In this document: in pieces, positions 23,244 to 34,459 of the stretch
Layout of the letters: every line of letters starts with the position of its first letter
Position numbering within the stretch: the stretch's first letter is position 1
Program-made: the position numbers and the translations under genes
Assembly (NCBI RefSeq): GCF_025698545.1
Contig: NC_068577.1
Span: 5,719,501-5,783,500 of the forward strand
DNA from: Gossypium raimondii
Lineage: Eukaryota; Streptophyta; Magnoliopsida; Malvales; Malvaceae
DNA length: 64,000 nt
Reading direction: 5' to 3'
Notes under the pieces: generated by a model
What the model saw: the letters and a program-made list of their open reading frames with translations, nothing else
What the model was told of the DNA's origin: nothing
The model's database searches: none

Positions 23244-23479
23244 ATACCCCTTTGTTTTTTATCTGCTGCATAATGGATTTGGTTTAATATGTTTTTGGTC
23301 GTCCTTGTCTGTTGATTTTGAGGATTGCTTTTTTCCTTTTTCCACCACATTTATTTGTTTGTATAAATGGGAGTTCCCCGATCGCATTATTAGTTCTACT
23401 TCGATATGTTATTGCTTATTATGGGATTATATATATATGTTCTTTCTATGAAGTAATTAACTATTGTATCTATTGTTAA

Positions 23480-23990
23480 AAGATTAAATAAAATCCATTA
23501 TATAAAAATCAAATTGGAGGCGAGTAAAAAAGAAAAAAAAAATCTTTGCTGTCTCTAGAGTCTAGATGAGTGTTCATGGTGAGAGTGTTTTTTTTTCTAA
23601 AAACAATTGCCAATCAAAATTTCTTTTATCGATAACAACAATTTACAAAAGGAGATTTGAAAGGTCCCAAGCAGAGCACTTACACACAAAAGAGATAATT
23701 CAAGCATAAAAAAAACCATAATCAGGGGATCTCCAGAAGATTAAGAAATTATTTTATGCAACCATCCATTACGTTATTACGTTATTTATGGTTCTCATTA
23801 ATAAAAATTATTTGTCCTACCCTTTTTCCTTATATTCTTTATATTCATTGTAAAATAAAAATTTAGTATTTATACTTTTACTTCAATTTTTTTTTCTAGA
23901 TTTCAAAATTTAGGTTAAGTTTTGACATTGTTAGTTACATTGCTGACCGCTTCCGGACGTACTAATATTTAGAGTGTAAGTACTGTAACT
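23480..23990 (+). other. Truncated start of a fourth Pro-rich repeat unit, then spacer
   Basis: AAATCAAATTGGAGGCGAGT near 23507 repeats the start of the units at 1404 and 17222, then the similarity ends within about 50 bp. The array therefore continued, or ended mid-unit, here. The following 400 bp include a relative of the AT-rich spacer repeat at 16900; no gene was seen. Confidence 0.5.
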
Positions 23991-23994
23991 AAAT

Positions 23995-25000
23995 ATATGG
24001 AATTGAGGCGGTATCCGCAAGTATATGGATCAGATTATAATATAATTTTACAACAAAATAAGTAAGTACTCTGAGGATCGATCGTACCCAAAGGAGACGA
24101 GTACTAGATTCAAGTTAACTTAAATGTAAATAGAAGTAATTAGTAGTTTAAATAAATTATATTACAATAAAACATAAATGAAGGATTTTGGGGGTTTTAT
24201 ACATAAAGAAATAAAAACTGCATAAATAAAAAGGACTTCGGATAACTAATTTCTAAACTTAATCAAATGTAGACATGGGTGATTAGCTCGCTTCGATGAT
24301 CATAACAAATTCCTATTTCGGGTTTCTATTCAATCAACTAGTCATTACCTTAGCAGGATCTCTCAATATTCCACTAAACTAACGAGTCGGCTAGAACTAG
24401 TTATCTCTCGACCTCAAGTCCAGACCGGTTCGGGGCTAAGGTGTTTACGAATAGACCATACCAATTTTGGGTTAATTCCCACCTAAATGGCTTCCTAGGG
24501 TCGTCAAGCCTATGGGTTAAGTTCTTCCTCTACCAAACAGTTGATCCACTAAGAAAATCTTACATAACAATTAGTCAATCACACTTCCATTTGCTAATCC
24601 CACATATGAGGATTAGTTCCTCACAGAATACATAAACATAATAAACTTGATAACAAATATTTGCATAAAAAATAAATCAATAATAAAGTTTAGAGAATCC
24701 TAATTGTATTTTATTAATGAAGTGCAGAGATCCTTAAACGTTTGATCGTATTTACAAATCAAGTCTTCTGAAGAACACAAATGAAAATAATTGGAAAAGA
24801 AAAACTAAAAACTAAATTACAAGGAAAAACTTATAATATGAAAACTGTCTCTAAACAAGTTTCTAATTAGCCTATTTATAGAGTTAGGGTTGGTCATCAT
24901 CCTTAACCTAGGTTAGCTAACGTTTTCGTATTAATTTTCATTGTGCAGACCAAAATTCCCTTCGTATTAATATGAAAATCAATGAAACCTTGTTGTTACA
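23995..25000 (-). repeat. LTR-like block in antisense orientation
   Basis: Read on the minus strand, 24000-24125 resembles the region near gypsy LTR ends (TACTCGTCTCCTTTGGGTAC, comparable to the ACTTTTAGTCTTCGTGGGAA region at 58900). A TATA-like CTATAAATAGG lies at about 24870 on the same strand. The borders could not be fixed and no target duplication was found. It is best read as a gypsy-type solo or partial LTR. Confidence 0.5.
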
Positions 25001-25329
25001 ACAAGCATACGTGCTGCAGCATGTTTACAAGCTGCATGCTCTTCAACAAAAAAAATTATCACAGCAGCATAGTTGGTCAATTTTCAATATTGACACATGA
25101 GGAAACGAGTGTAGATGATTCCTTGGAAGTAGTGAAAAGCTTGATGAAATGATCTTGCACTAAGTTCTCTATAACTCTTCTTTTAGTTATCCACTTTCCA
25201 ATAACATCAAAGAGCCCCACGATTTTATTACAATTTATTCATTTCATTGCTTGTTGCACGTTTGTGAGCAAGGAAAATATTTCTTGCAGCTTGCTTCCTT
25301 GTTATGTGTATTGTTTTCTTCTTTTGCTG

Positions 25330-25935
25330 CTGATAAAACGCCAACCGTCGATCTTAACTTGCCTTGTTTTCCAAACTCAAATATTCAATTTCTTTTATTT
25401 GAAATCTCCTTTGTGGATATAGAAAAAGCAACTTGGTTCCTCAAACCTTTTAAAGCCCCAAGTCCAAACTACACCCATTTTCTATCAACACCTTTGGTCT
25501 GAAGTGAAGTAGAAAATCATCTCGACGGTTTCTAAGATTTCTATGACTTTCCTAAATGTCGTTGTTCCCACTACCTTTAATGAGACATTGGTCGCTCTTA
25601 TTCCCAAATCCAAAGAGGCAACCTCTTTTTCACAATTCCGCCTGATTACTCTAGGTAATACGATCTACAAGATTATCACATAAGTCATGGTTATGAAACT
25701 AAGGCCCCTTTTATAGGAAAATTTCTCCATTTCAGGGTAGTTTTGTTCCTGGAAGGCCACTCCTCGAATAATGTCACTATTGTCTAAAAGATTATGCACT
25801 TGCTCAAAAAGATGAAAGGGAAAAATTGTGCTATGGTCATTAAGTTGGATCTTGAAAAAGTGTGTAATAAGCTGGAATGGAGTTTTCTCTTCTTTTTTGG
25901 TTTTTCAATTTCTTGGATAAATTTAATTATGGATG
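25330..25935 (+). pseudogene. LINE reverse-transcriptase relic
   Basis: Translation in the plus direction with frame changes recovers successive landmarks of plant LINE ORF2. These are an 'IEKATWFLKPFKAPSPN' segment (usual xAPGPDG motif), then an 'FR-IT' and 'TIYKII' stretch, 'FLEGHSSNNVTIVQKI' (usual FVPGR-I-DN motif) and 'MVIKLDLEKVCNKLEWSFL' (usual KLDLEKAYDR-EW, part of the catalytic A motif). There are many stops. The domain is truncated soon after, and no poly-A or target duplication was identified. Confidence 0.75.
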
Positions 25936-26473
25936 AAGAAGCAAATAAAAGCTTAGTTTAACATTGCTTCTCAAAAGCGCTTTTGAGCTTAAAAGCATCT
26001 TATTTAGCAATATTTTTTTTATGTTAAGAGTGCTTCTTAGAAGTAATACTAAATCGGTCTGAAGTAAAAATCGCCAAAAAAGAAAGTCTAAATTTTGAGT
26101 TGACCATAAAATTCTTTTTGAAAAATTTTATAATATGATTCAATAAGAAAACTGAAATATGTTTTTCTTATGAATTTTGGTTTTGATTGTTTTTCCTGAT
26201 TCTCATGTTAAAGTTAAGAGAGAGAAATTATTTTGTAGAGAAATTAATTTGTTTAATTTTGAAATTGATAATGTATATATTTACACAAAGGTATATTAAA
26301 AAAATACAGCTGTCTAAGCTAGTCAGTGACCCGTTTAAGGCTGCGTACTGATCCGACCCGACCCATATGGACATGTTTATTAACTAAACACCCCTGCAGT
26401 AATCCTGGAGAATTCCCAAAAGGAACAAGTGGGGAAGGGAAGCTTAAGCTAAAAGAGCTCTATATCAATTTCC

Positions 26474-29400
26474 ATGGCGTCGCGTTCCCTCTTTCTTAGT
26501 CTCAGACGGTAACTATCTTCATTCTCATAAATTTCCATTTCAAAGAATTTATTTTTTAAAAAAAGATAATTTTATTAAACTGGATCAAATTCAATTCTTA
26601 TTAGCTGTTCTTAAGTTAAAATCTTTTCATTTCTCAAACATCAATTTTCCCAAACTGTAAAATACATATATGTGTGTGTGTGCAGGAGAAGCAGCCAACG
26701 GTGCATGTCGAGGCTGTTGTCTTCGGGCTCCGTCAGCACCGAATACACGGACGATTATATAAATAATTCGGAAACCGATGATCTGAGAAGCCGCATTTTC
26801 CGGTTGCGCCTTCCGAAACGGAGCGCCACCTCCGTTATAGAGAAATGGGTGGGTGAGGGCAACCGGATTTCCATCTCTGATCTCCGCCAAATTTCTAAAG
26901 ACCTTAGAAAATCTCAGCGTTTCAAGCATGCTCTCGAGGTATATTTTTACTCAGTAATTGAAGTCAATTAGAATGAAATTAAGATTTGGGTGTTGTTGGG
27001 TTGGTTTGATTTGCCTAAGGAATCTAGAAATGCTTGCTTAGTTTAATAATCCTTGATGAAACTTTCCATCACTTTTGCGGCTTCAGAAAAATAATGCTTG
27101 AATCCTTAGATTTGATTAACCTTGATTGGGTCAATTGGAGTCATAGCAATTAGACTTGTCAACTTGACCCGAATCCTACTCAATCAACTTGGAATCAAAC
27201 TCAACCCAACCTAATTTGATCATAAGAAGTGTACAACCCAAACCTGAAAGGATCTGATTCCAAAACTGGCGCGAACCTGAATGAACCGAAACTCAAAATG
27301 ACTCAAACCAATAACCCGGCCTAAAAACCTTGGCCTCCAACCTGAAAGATCCAATGGATCTTAACCCAAGGTTTACCTGAACCAATGTTACGCAAAAATT
27401 TTAAAAACTTCAATTGACTCAATTTAAATTGACTTGATTCAAAATCAACTTGACTTGCCCAATTGACATGTCTGATAGTAATCCATTGCTTAGGGGAATG
27501 GTCTGATTTGTTGCAAATGTTAAACAAATAATTAAAGAGATAATATGTGTGTGTGTGTGTATTTGTCAACAAATAGAGAATATCTTAGTATGTATGTTAG
27601 GTTAATCTTTTGTCTACAGAAGATTTTTGCAACACATTAGGGTTTGCCGTTTGATTAGCTTGGATGTAGGGTGTAAATGAGACAGTGTTGTTATCAAACT
27701 ATTCAAGTTTGACTAGAAAAAACTTGAATTTGATTTAGTAATTATCAAGTTGAGTTCAAGCTTTAGTAGCTCGAGTTATCAATCAAGCCAAATTCAAGCA
27801 CCTTAATGCTCAATCCGAACAGCTCATGAGCCTAATCAAGCTTTTCATTTTAATATGTTTTTACGTTATGAAATTACATTTTTACCCTTATTATATAGAA
27901 AGAGCTTAAGTACAAGCTCATTTGAACTGGCTTAATCGATCTTGATTTCAATCTTGAGTATGAAAATTGATAAATGAGTTTAGTTGAGCTCAAACTCTAG
28001 TAGTTCTATTAAGTCTTGAGCCAAGCTCAAGCTTAGAAATATATGTTTGATCGGGCTCAAGCCGAGCATCGAGCGTTGAATTTTGAGTCAAGCTCGAGCT
28101 TGAGCTTACCATTATTTGAGTTTGGTTTGATTCAATCCAATTACACCCCTACTTGGATGTTTAGCTATATAGCAACAGTGATCTTGTAATGTTAACTACG
28201 GATATATCATACATGTCTCTTCTTTTGTAGTAGATTTAAGTCTCTACTAAGGCTTGCTTGTAGAAGTGCACTATTTACCTCTTTCACTTTAGAGTTCATT
28301 TACTTCCTCTGATCCATTGAAATACGAAAACTTTCTTCTCGCTTGCGGTTTTTATAGGTGTAATTTGATTACTATTATAGTGTCTCACAGTCACTTTATT
28401 ATTTCACCCGTTCTTTGTTTCAGTTGTAAGAGGGCATGTTGTGAAAGTTGGTTTTGATGAGAATTTTTATCGATACCAAGAATGATTTTCTTTTTTCGAG
28501 TGTGAGATATAAAAGTCCGATGTTATGGATGTAGGAAAGTCCCAAATCCCTTTTTCTTTCTGTTATAATAGTAGTCCTTTGTGAGTTGCACCTTGCAACA
28601 TTAGGTTAGTCTCTTTTTCTTTTCCCCTTTCTAATATCAGAAACAAAGTTGGTCAAATTACAGGTTTTATTCCCTGTACTATACTTTTATTTGGATACAT
28701 TGAAGAGGGTGTGTCTCAGGGCTCAATCCTTGGATGTAGGTTCCAACACCTAACACCTTAACCACTGCAATAGTGAGATGGCCAATCCGTGTACTGTAAT
28801 TTGGAATAATTTTGTTCTCTTACTATTATTAATAGTATGCCTTAGTCCAAATCATTGACACCGTTTCTCATAAGTCAGCTGATGTATTTTATTTAAAAAC
28901 CTGACAATCGAATTTCTTACATCATTTAAAAGATGAAATTTTGGTAACCAAAATAGTTATTTTTCATTAATTTGTCATAAAAAGAATTTTCAAGCTCAAT
29001 CTCATGACTTGGACTCTTTTTTTCTTTAAAAATAATTTCACCTTAGCAGACTAATAAATTATTTTTCACGGTGAGAGCGATTTGCATCAAGACAACATTA
29101 ATGATAGTAATAGTGGCAGGGTCAGGTTATGCCAAATTAAAGTACAATACTTCAATCTCCAAGTTGAGTATAGTGTTAGGCCAAAAACCATAATTTGACC
29201 AACAAAGCTTCATCTTGCATCTGTGTGGAAATGTTTGTGCCTTATAGTTCGTGTGGCTTTTGATTTCGCAGTTAGAATTGATTGTCAATTTTCTTTACCT
29301 TACCCATTCAAGCTTGCAGATATCAGAATGGATGGTTAGTCATGAAGAATACAAGTTATCAGACACTGACTATGCTATTCGTATTGACTTGATGACAAAA

Positions 29401-30213
29401 GTTTTTGGTATTGATGCTGCTGAACGCTATTTCGAAGATTTACCTCTGACTGCAAAGACAAGTGAAACTTACACTGCTCTTCTCCACTCTTATGCTGCCG
29501 CAAAATTGACTGAAAAGGCCGAAGAACTTTATGAGAGGATAAAGGGGTCAAAGCTCTCGTTCTCTGCCCTTCTCTACAACGAGATTATGACTCTGTACAT
29601 GTCAGTTGGGCAGGTCGAGAAGGTTTCTTCTGTTGTAGAAGAACTGAAGAGACAGAAAGTTGAACCGGATATCTTTACTTACAATCTTTGGATAAGTTCA
29701 TGTGCTGCAGCTCTAAACATTGATCAAGTTCAAAGGATTCTGAATGAAATGAGATGCGACTCCGGTTGCAATGATGATTGGCAGAGATATATCAACCTTG
29801 TAAATATTTATGTAACTGCCAGCCGTCTTACAAGTGCCGATTCGATCTCTCCTATCGAAATAGAGAAAGGCATCACACAAAGAGAATGGATAACGTACGA
29901 CTTTCTTGTCATGCTGTATGCAGGCTTGGGGGACAAAGATAAAATTGATCAGATATGGAAATCTCTAAGAATGACGAAACAAAAAATGACAAGCAGAAAC
30001 TACATATGCATTCTTTCATCGTATCTGATTCTTGGGCATATGAAGGAAGTGGGAGAAGTTTTTAATCAGTGGAAACAGTCGACAACCACAGAGTTCGATA
30101 TATCTGCCTGTAACAGCGTTTTGAGTGCATTTGAAGATGCCGGGTTGATGGAGAAAGCCAACGACTTACATATGCTTCTGATTAGTGGGAACTGCAGTCC
30201 CACAAACAAGTAG
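26474..30213 (+). CDS. Pentatricopeptide repeat (P-class) protein, mitochondrial-type, three exons
   Basis: Exons 26474-26508, 26686-26938 and 29320-30213 join in frame (CG+G phase at the first junction, phase 0 at the second) to give 393 residues. PPR proteins bind organellar RNA and act in its processing, stability or translation. The N terminus (MASRSLFLSLRRRSSQR) is Arg/Ser-rich and lacks acidic residues, like a mitochondrial presequence. Residues about 45-110 hold the 'LPKRSATSVIEKWVGEG' to 'HALEISEWMVSHE' segment shared by the Arabidopsis At2g20710-type subgroup. About seven degenerate 35-residue repeats follow (for example 'AEELYERIKGSKLSF' and 'VEPDIFTYNLWISSCAA'). The protein stops at CSPTNK, shorter than the roughly 490 residues usual for this subgroup. 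The TAG sits where relatives usually have a Trp, so it may be a premature stop. Confidence 0.88.
26939..29319 (+). other. Large second intron of the PPR gene
   Basis: A 2.38 kb intron with donor GTATAT and acceptor TTGCAG. It contains (TG)n near 27548, Asn/Leu-neutral TTGACTTG-type imperfect repeats at 27150-27480, a CAAGCTC/GAGCTTG-rich segment at 27700-28140, and a fragment near 28650 resembling a dispersed repeat. No nested gene was seen. Confidence 0.6.
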
Positions 30214-30439
30214 GAGCCTGTCGCAATTAAATGTGGGAACACCTCCATGGAAACTGTACTTGAGAGAGAAAAGAAATCGATTACTCGGTGTCGGTGATTG
30301 AATTGCAGTTACAAGAAATGGCTGACTGTTGGTACTGGTAATCGGTATTTTTACCCTTTTTCTGAATGTTGGTAGGATCTACTGATTCCTGAAATTTAAA
30401 CTATTTGCTTTTGTTTTCCATGATTGATGGATGAATAGA

Positions 30440-31650
30440 AATACGTAGGAGCCAGGCTTTCCTTTCGCACTATTACGGATACGAAAATAATGGAAAAAGT
30501 TGGATTCAATTGTCAACTGCTCCTATCGGAAATAGGATTGACTACGGATTCGAGCCATATACACATGGTTTCATAAAACCGCATTTATTCTCCGATCTAA
30601 ATCAAGCGGGTTTTACATGAAGAAGGTTTGCCTCAGCATGTTCTATTCGATACGAGTAGGAGAAGCGGTATTCTTAAAAAATAGAGAAATCGAACCAAGT
30701 CAAGATGATACGGATCAGCCCTTCTTCTTGCGCCAAAGATCTTACCATTTCAAGGAACTGAGTTACATCTCTTTCCAATTCCATTCAAGAGTTCTTATGT
30801 GTTTCCACGACCCTTTAAGACCCCGAAATTTTGACAATTTTCTTTTCTTTTCTTAGGAACACATACAAGATTCGTCACTACAAACAGGATAATGGTAACC
30901 CTACGATTAATTACTTCATTTATGAATTTCATAGTAATAGAAATACATGTCCTACCGAAATGAATTTGTAACTTGCTATCCTCTTGCCTAGCGGGCAAGG
31001 ATTTACCTCCGTGGAAAAGATGATTCATTCGGATCCGCATGAAAGCCCAACTCCATTGCATTGCCGAATCCATGTTGTATATTTGAAAGAGGTTGACCTC
31101 CTTGCTTCTCTCATGGTACAATCCTCTTCCCGCGAGCCCCTTTCTCCTCGGTCCACAGAGACAAAATGGAATGTAGGACTAGGATGGCGCCAACAGTTAA
31201 TCACGGAAGAAAGGACTCACCGAGCCGGGATCACTAACTAATACTAATCTAATCTAACTAATACTAATCTAATACTAATAGAATAGAATACTAATCTAAT
31301 ACTAATAGAATAGAAAAATAGAATAGAAAATACTAATATAATAGAAAGAAAAGAACTGTTTTTTCAGTATACTTTCCCAGTTCCTGTTACTACCGGGCTT
31401 TACATAATCGATCGGATCATATAGATATCCTTCAACACAACATAGGTCGTCGAAAGGATCTCGGAGACTCACCAAAGCACGAAAGCCGGATCTTTCAAAG
31501 AAATGGATTCTGTTCAAAGAGTGCATAACCGCATGGATAAGCTCACACTAACCCGTCAATTTGGGATCCAATTCGGGATTTTCCTTGGGGGGTATCAGTA
31601 AGGAATTGGAATGTAATAATATTGATTCATATAGGAGGAAAAGGTTCTCT
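30440..31650 (+). other. Plastid DNA insertion in the nucleus (NUPT), ~1.2 kb
   Basis: The stretch has the composition and wording of chloroplast inverted-repeat spacer, probably the 3'-rps12 to trnV region by memory of plastid genomes; the exact origin is uncertain. Landmarks are GGATTGACTACGGATTCGAG, CCCGTCAATTTGGGATCCAA and GGAATTGGAATGTAATAATA. Short reading frames inside match spacer ORFs and are broken by small indels. A simple-sequence tract of ACTAATCTAAT type at 31235-31345 appears expanded. The insert starts about 230 bp after the PPR stop codon, so it likely lies in or next to that gene's 3' untranslated region. Confidence 0.75.
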
Positions 31651-33394
31651 ATTGAGCTTATCCATGTAATGTTTATATATGTTTATATATTTTATGTAAT
31701 GGGCATATCTTGCAGCAACCTTGTTGATTGATCATAAAGATTTCAAAAATTTTAACCCATCTAACTTGAACCCGAATTTTCTGAAATCCAAATGGATCCA
31801 AGTCTGGAACTAGCTTAGACTCAAAATTATACTAACACAAATAGAATAGGAAGTGGTTTGAAAATTTTTAACATGCAACAATTCTAAAATGATGTAAATC
31901 CCCCAGTTTGCAGGTCTATTGCAGGGTCCTATAGATAGATGATAAATATGGGTCAAGAGATTTTGTTTATTATTATTTTTATAATATCTGTTCTTTTTGA
32001 TACAATGAGTGCTTAAAACTATTTATAGTTCTTATTCAACTCGGAGGATAATGTGTTTTAGCGTACTTAAACTCACGTCCTACTCACTGGCAACGATACT
32101 AATGTCAATTGAACTAAAACTCAATTGGTTTATAATTATTATTTTCATCTTAATTGAAATTATAGTAAAATTTAGCTTCTTTTTTTTTTAAATTGAAAAA
32201 ATTGTGTTAACAATCACGCTAAAAGGAGATTATGATTTGCAAAAAGCTATATAGAAAACTGTTGGTTTTTCCCTACTTGTGACCTACAAACGAGTTGAGA
32301 CCGTCAAGTTAAACTAAACCCACAGAAAGAAGAAAAAGAAGATTCAATAAGAAAAAAGAAAAAGAAAATCATAACAAAGATGGCAAATATTTCATAACTA
32401 GAGGTGCTGAAGTGTAATTTTGAAAAAATTCAAGTTCAAAAAATAATAAATGTGTATTTATTTAAATTTAATTATAAAAATATTACTATACAATTATTTT
32501 TTTTATACTTTTTAAATAGTAAAACTAGCCACTTAAAAAAAATTAAAATCCAACCCAAGAGGCAGATGAATTGGAACGAGGCATCCAATCCAACCATGAA
32601 CAAGTAAGCAAAACCCGATTATCAAGTTAAGCATTGATAAATGGAATTCACATTGAAGTTTGAAATGCTTTATATCCCATATATTTCAGTGCAGTGTACA
32701 TTGGAATCTTCTAATATTCTTCTTTTTAAGTATATTGTCTTCTACCTAGCTGGCTACTTCATAATAATAATCCCCATAGTGTAGGCTAAAATAAAATTAA
32801 AATTAACACTGGTATTTATGAATGTGTATATATTTTAAAAAATTAATAATGTTAAACCTACTTTATTAAATCAATAAATTTTCTTATTTAATAAGATTGT
32901 TGTCACTTATCATTCGTGTTTTCGCAAACCTAGAATTAAAGATTAAGTTGTCTAATGGAATCCCTACTTCTAAACCCATCAATAATATAATAAAAATTAT
33001 TAAAACATGCTCTAAGTCTCCGTATTTTTTTTAAATTTGAAATTTAATCACCCAAAATTTTATTTTCAACAATGTCGTTCTTCTATTTTTCATATTTCAA
33101 ACTTAGATCCAATTGTGAATATTGTTAAATTTTTCATTAAATTTGTTAATGTGACATTTTGAAATAAAATAAATACTCTCTTAATAGCCATGTAACTAAA
33201 AATTGACGTTATACTAAACTAGCATTTAACAAAATAATTTTAATACCGTTAATAGTTGGATCTAAATTTTAAATTCTGAAAAACAGATAAACTAAATTTC
33301 TAAAACTAAAACCATATGAATTAAATTATAAATATATGAAAAATTTACCTTAAGAAATATATTGGAGCTTTACCTTAATTTCCATAATCCTCAA
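31651..33394. other. AT-rich intergenic region
   Basis: No gene was recognised. 33000-33310 belongs to the degenerate AT-rich spacer repeat also seen at 16900, 23880 and 44950. Short open frames here lack domain features. Confidence 0.4.
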
Positions 33395-34205
33395 TATATA
33401 AAGTGGGGTTGCAATATTAAGCAATAAACTTGCATTTCCTATGCTTTCTTTTAATTAATTATTATTTTTATTTGCAACCAAACTTAAAATACAAATCACT
33501 GAACGTGAAGTGAACATTAAATTAAATAAAATGTTAGCTTTTTCCTCTCTTACACATCTTCGTATCTTACTTTCTGCCTTAAATTCTGGAATTTATTTTG
33601 CTTTCTATATAAATTTTCAACTTTATGGGTCAAAATAGGCCCACTCTACATTAAGTTAGATTCATGAGGTTAGAGTTAATTAAATGGTGTAGTATTATTA
33701 CTTTAAAATATCATGCCATTCTTAAACAACGTAATATTTAATTCAACTTATTGTAGCTTAATTCGAATCATTATATTTAATCTATAAAAATTATAATTGT
33801 TTTAAATTAATGTCACTTTATTTAATAAATTCCAGTCTCATAATATTAATGTTGTTTCAATTGTTACAAAATGATTAATTTGGTCGTTTTCTAACCTACA
33901 AAGATGTTTATACAATAAATTATGATATTTTATCAATTTTGAAATCGATGGACTAAGAAAAAACATTTACCAATTTCTTAAATTCGTTTATGAATTCTTT
34001 TTAAATCCTATAAAATAAGTATTTTTTTCTTAAGTGGGTTTCAACATTAAGCATAATTGACTGCCTTCTTGTAATAATTTAATCGCCAACAAACTTAAAA
34101 TGCAAATTAGTAGAATGTGATGTGAGCTACTTTAAAATATGTATCTTACAATTCATATGCCTTAAAATCTGGACCTACTTTTACACTTTATATAAGTCAA
34201 ATAGA
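33395..34205 (+). promoter_or_regulatory. Duplicated upstream module before the GT61 gene
   Basis: 33395-33620 and 34022-34200 are diverged direct copies. Both run from AAGTGGG-TT-CAA-ATTAAGCA through CAAACTTAAAATRCAAAT and CCTTAAAWTCTGG to a TATA-like element (TATATAAAT near 33606, TTATATAAG near 34188). The proximal copy lies about 260 bp from the ATG and is the likelier active promoter. Confidence 0.55.
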
Positions 34206-34459
34206 TAACATGCTAAGAGATACATTACTTTATAAGTGGAAAATAGTTTCCCACTTTTGAATTTCCTTTTCATTTCCAATTCCTCCCCTTTTTTCTCTTT
34301 TAAGTTTGTATGTATCAAATAAATTTCAATTATAATATGGCATATATATTTTGAGAACTATGAATGTTGATATTTTTGTCAAAGTGAGAGAAACGTTCCC
34401 AATATTTCATTTCAAATAATCAAACTATGTGAGAGAAACCCCATATTTACCCCATAGCC

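Noticed and set aside
25251..25502. Independent small gene of 83 residues
   Set aside because: Its end carries the LINE 'KAPSPN' landmark and similarity continues past the stop in other frames, so it is part of the LINE relic.
29251..29319. Longer N-terminal extension of the third PPR exon
   Set aside because: It lacks an ATG and lies before a clear acceptor (CTTGCAG); family similarity starts at ISEWM and joins in frame to the upstream exon.
30617..31241. Plastid open frames as functional genes
   Set aside because: They belong to a nuclear plastid insertion with indels and have no known function even in the plastid spacer.
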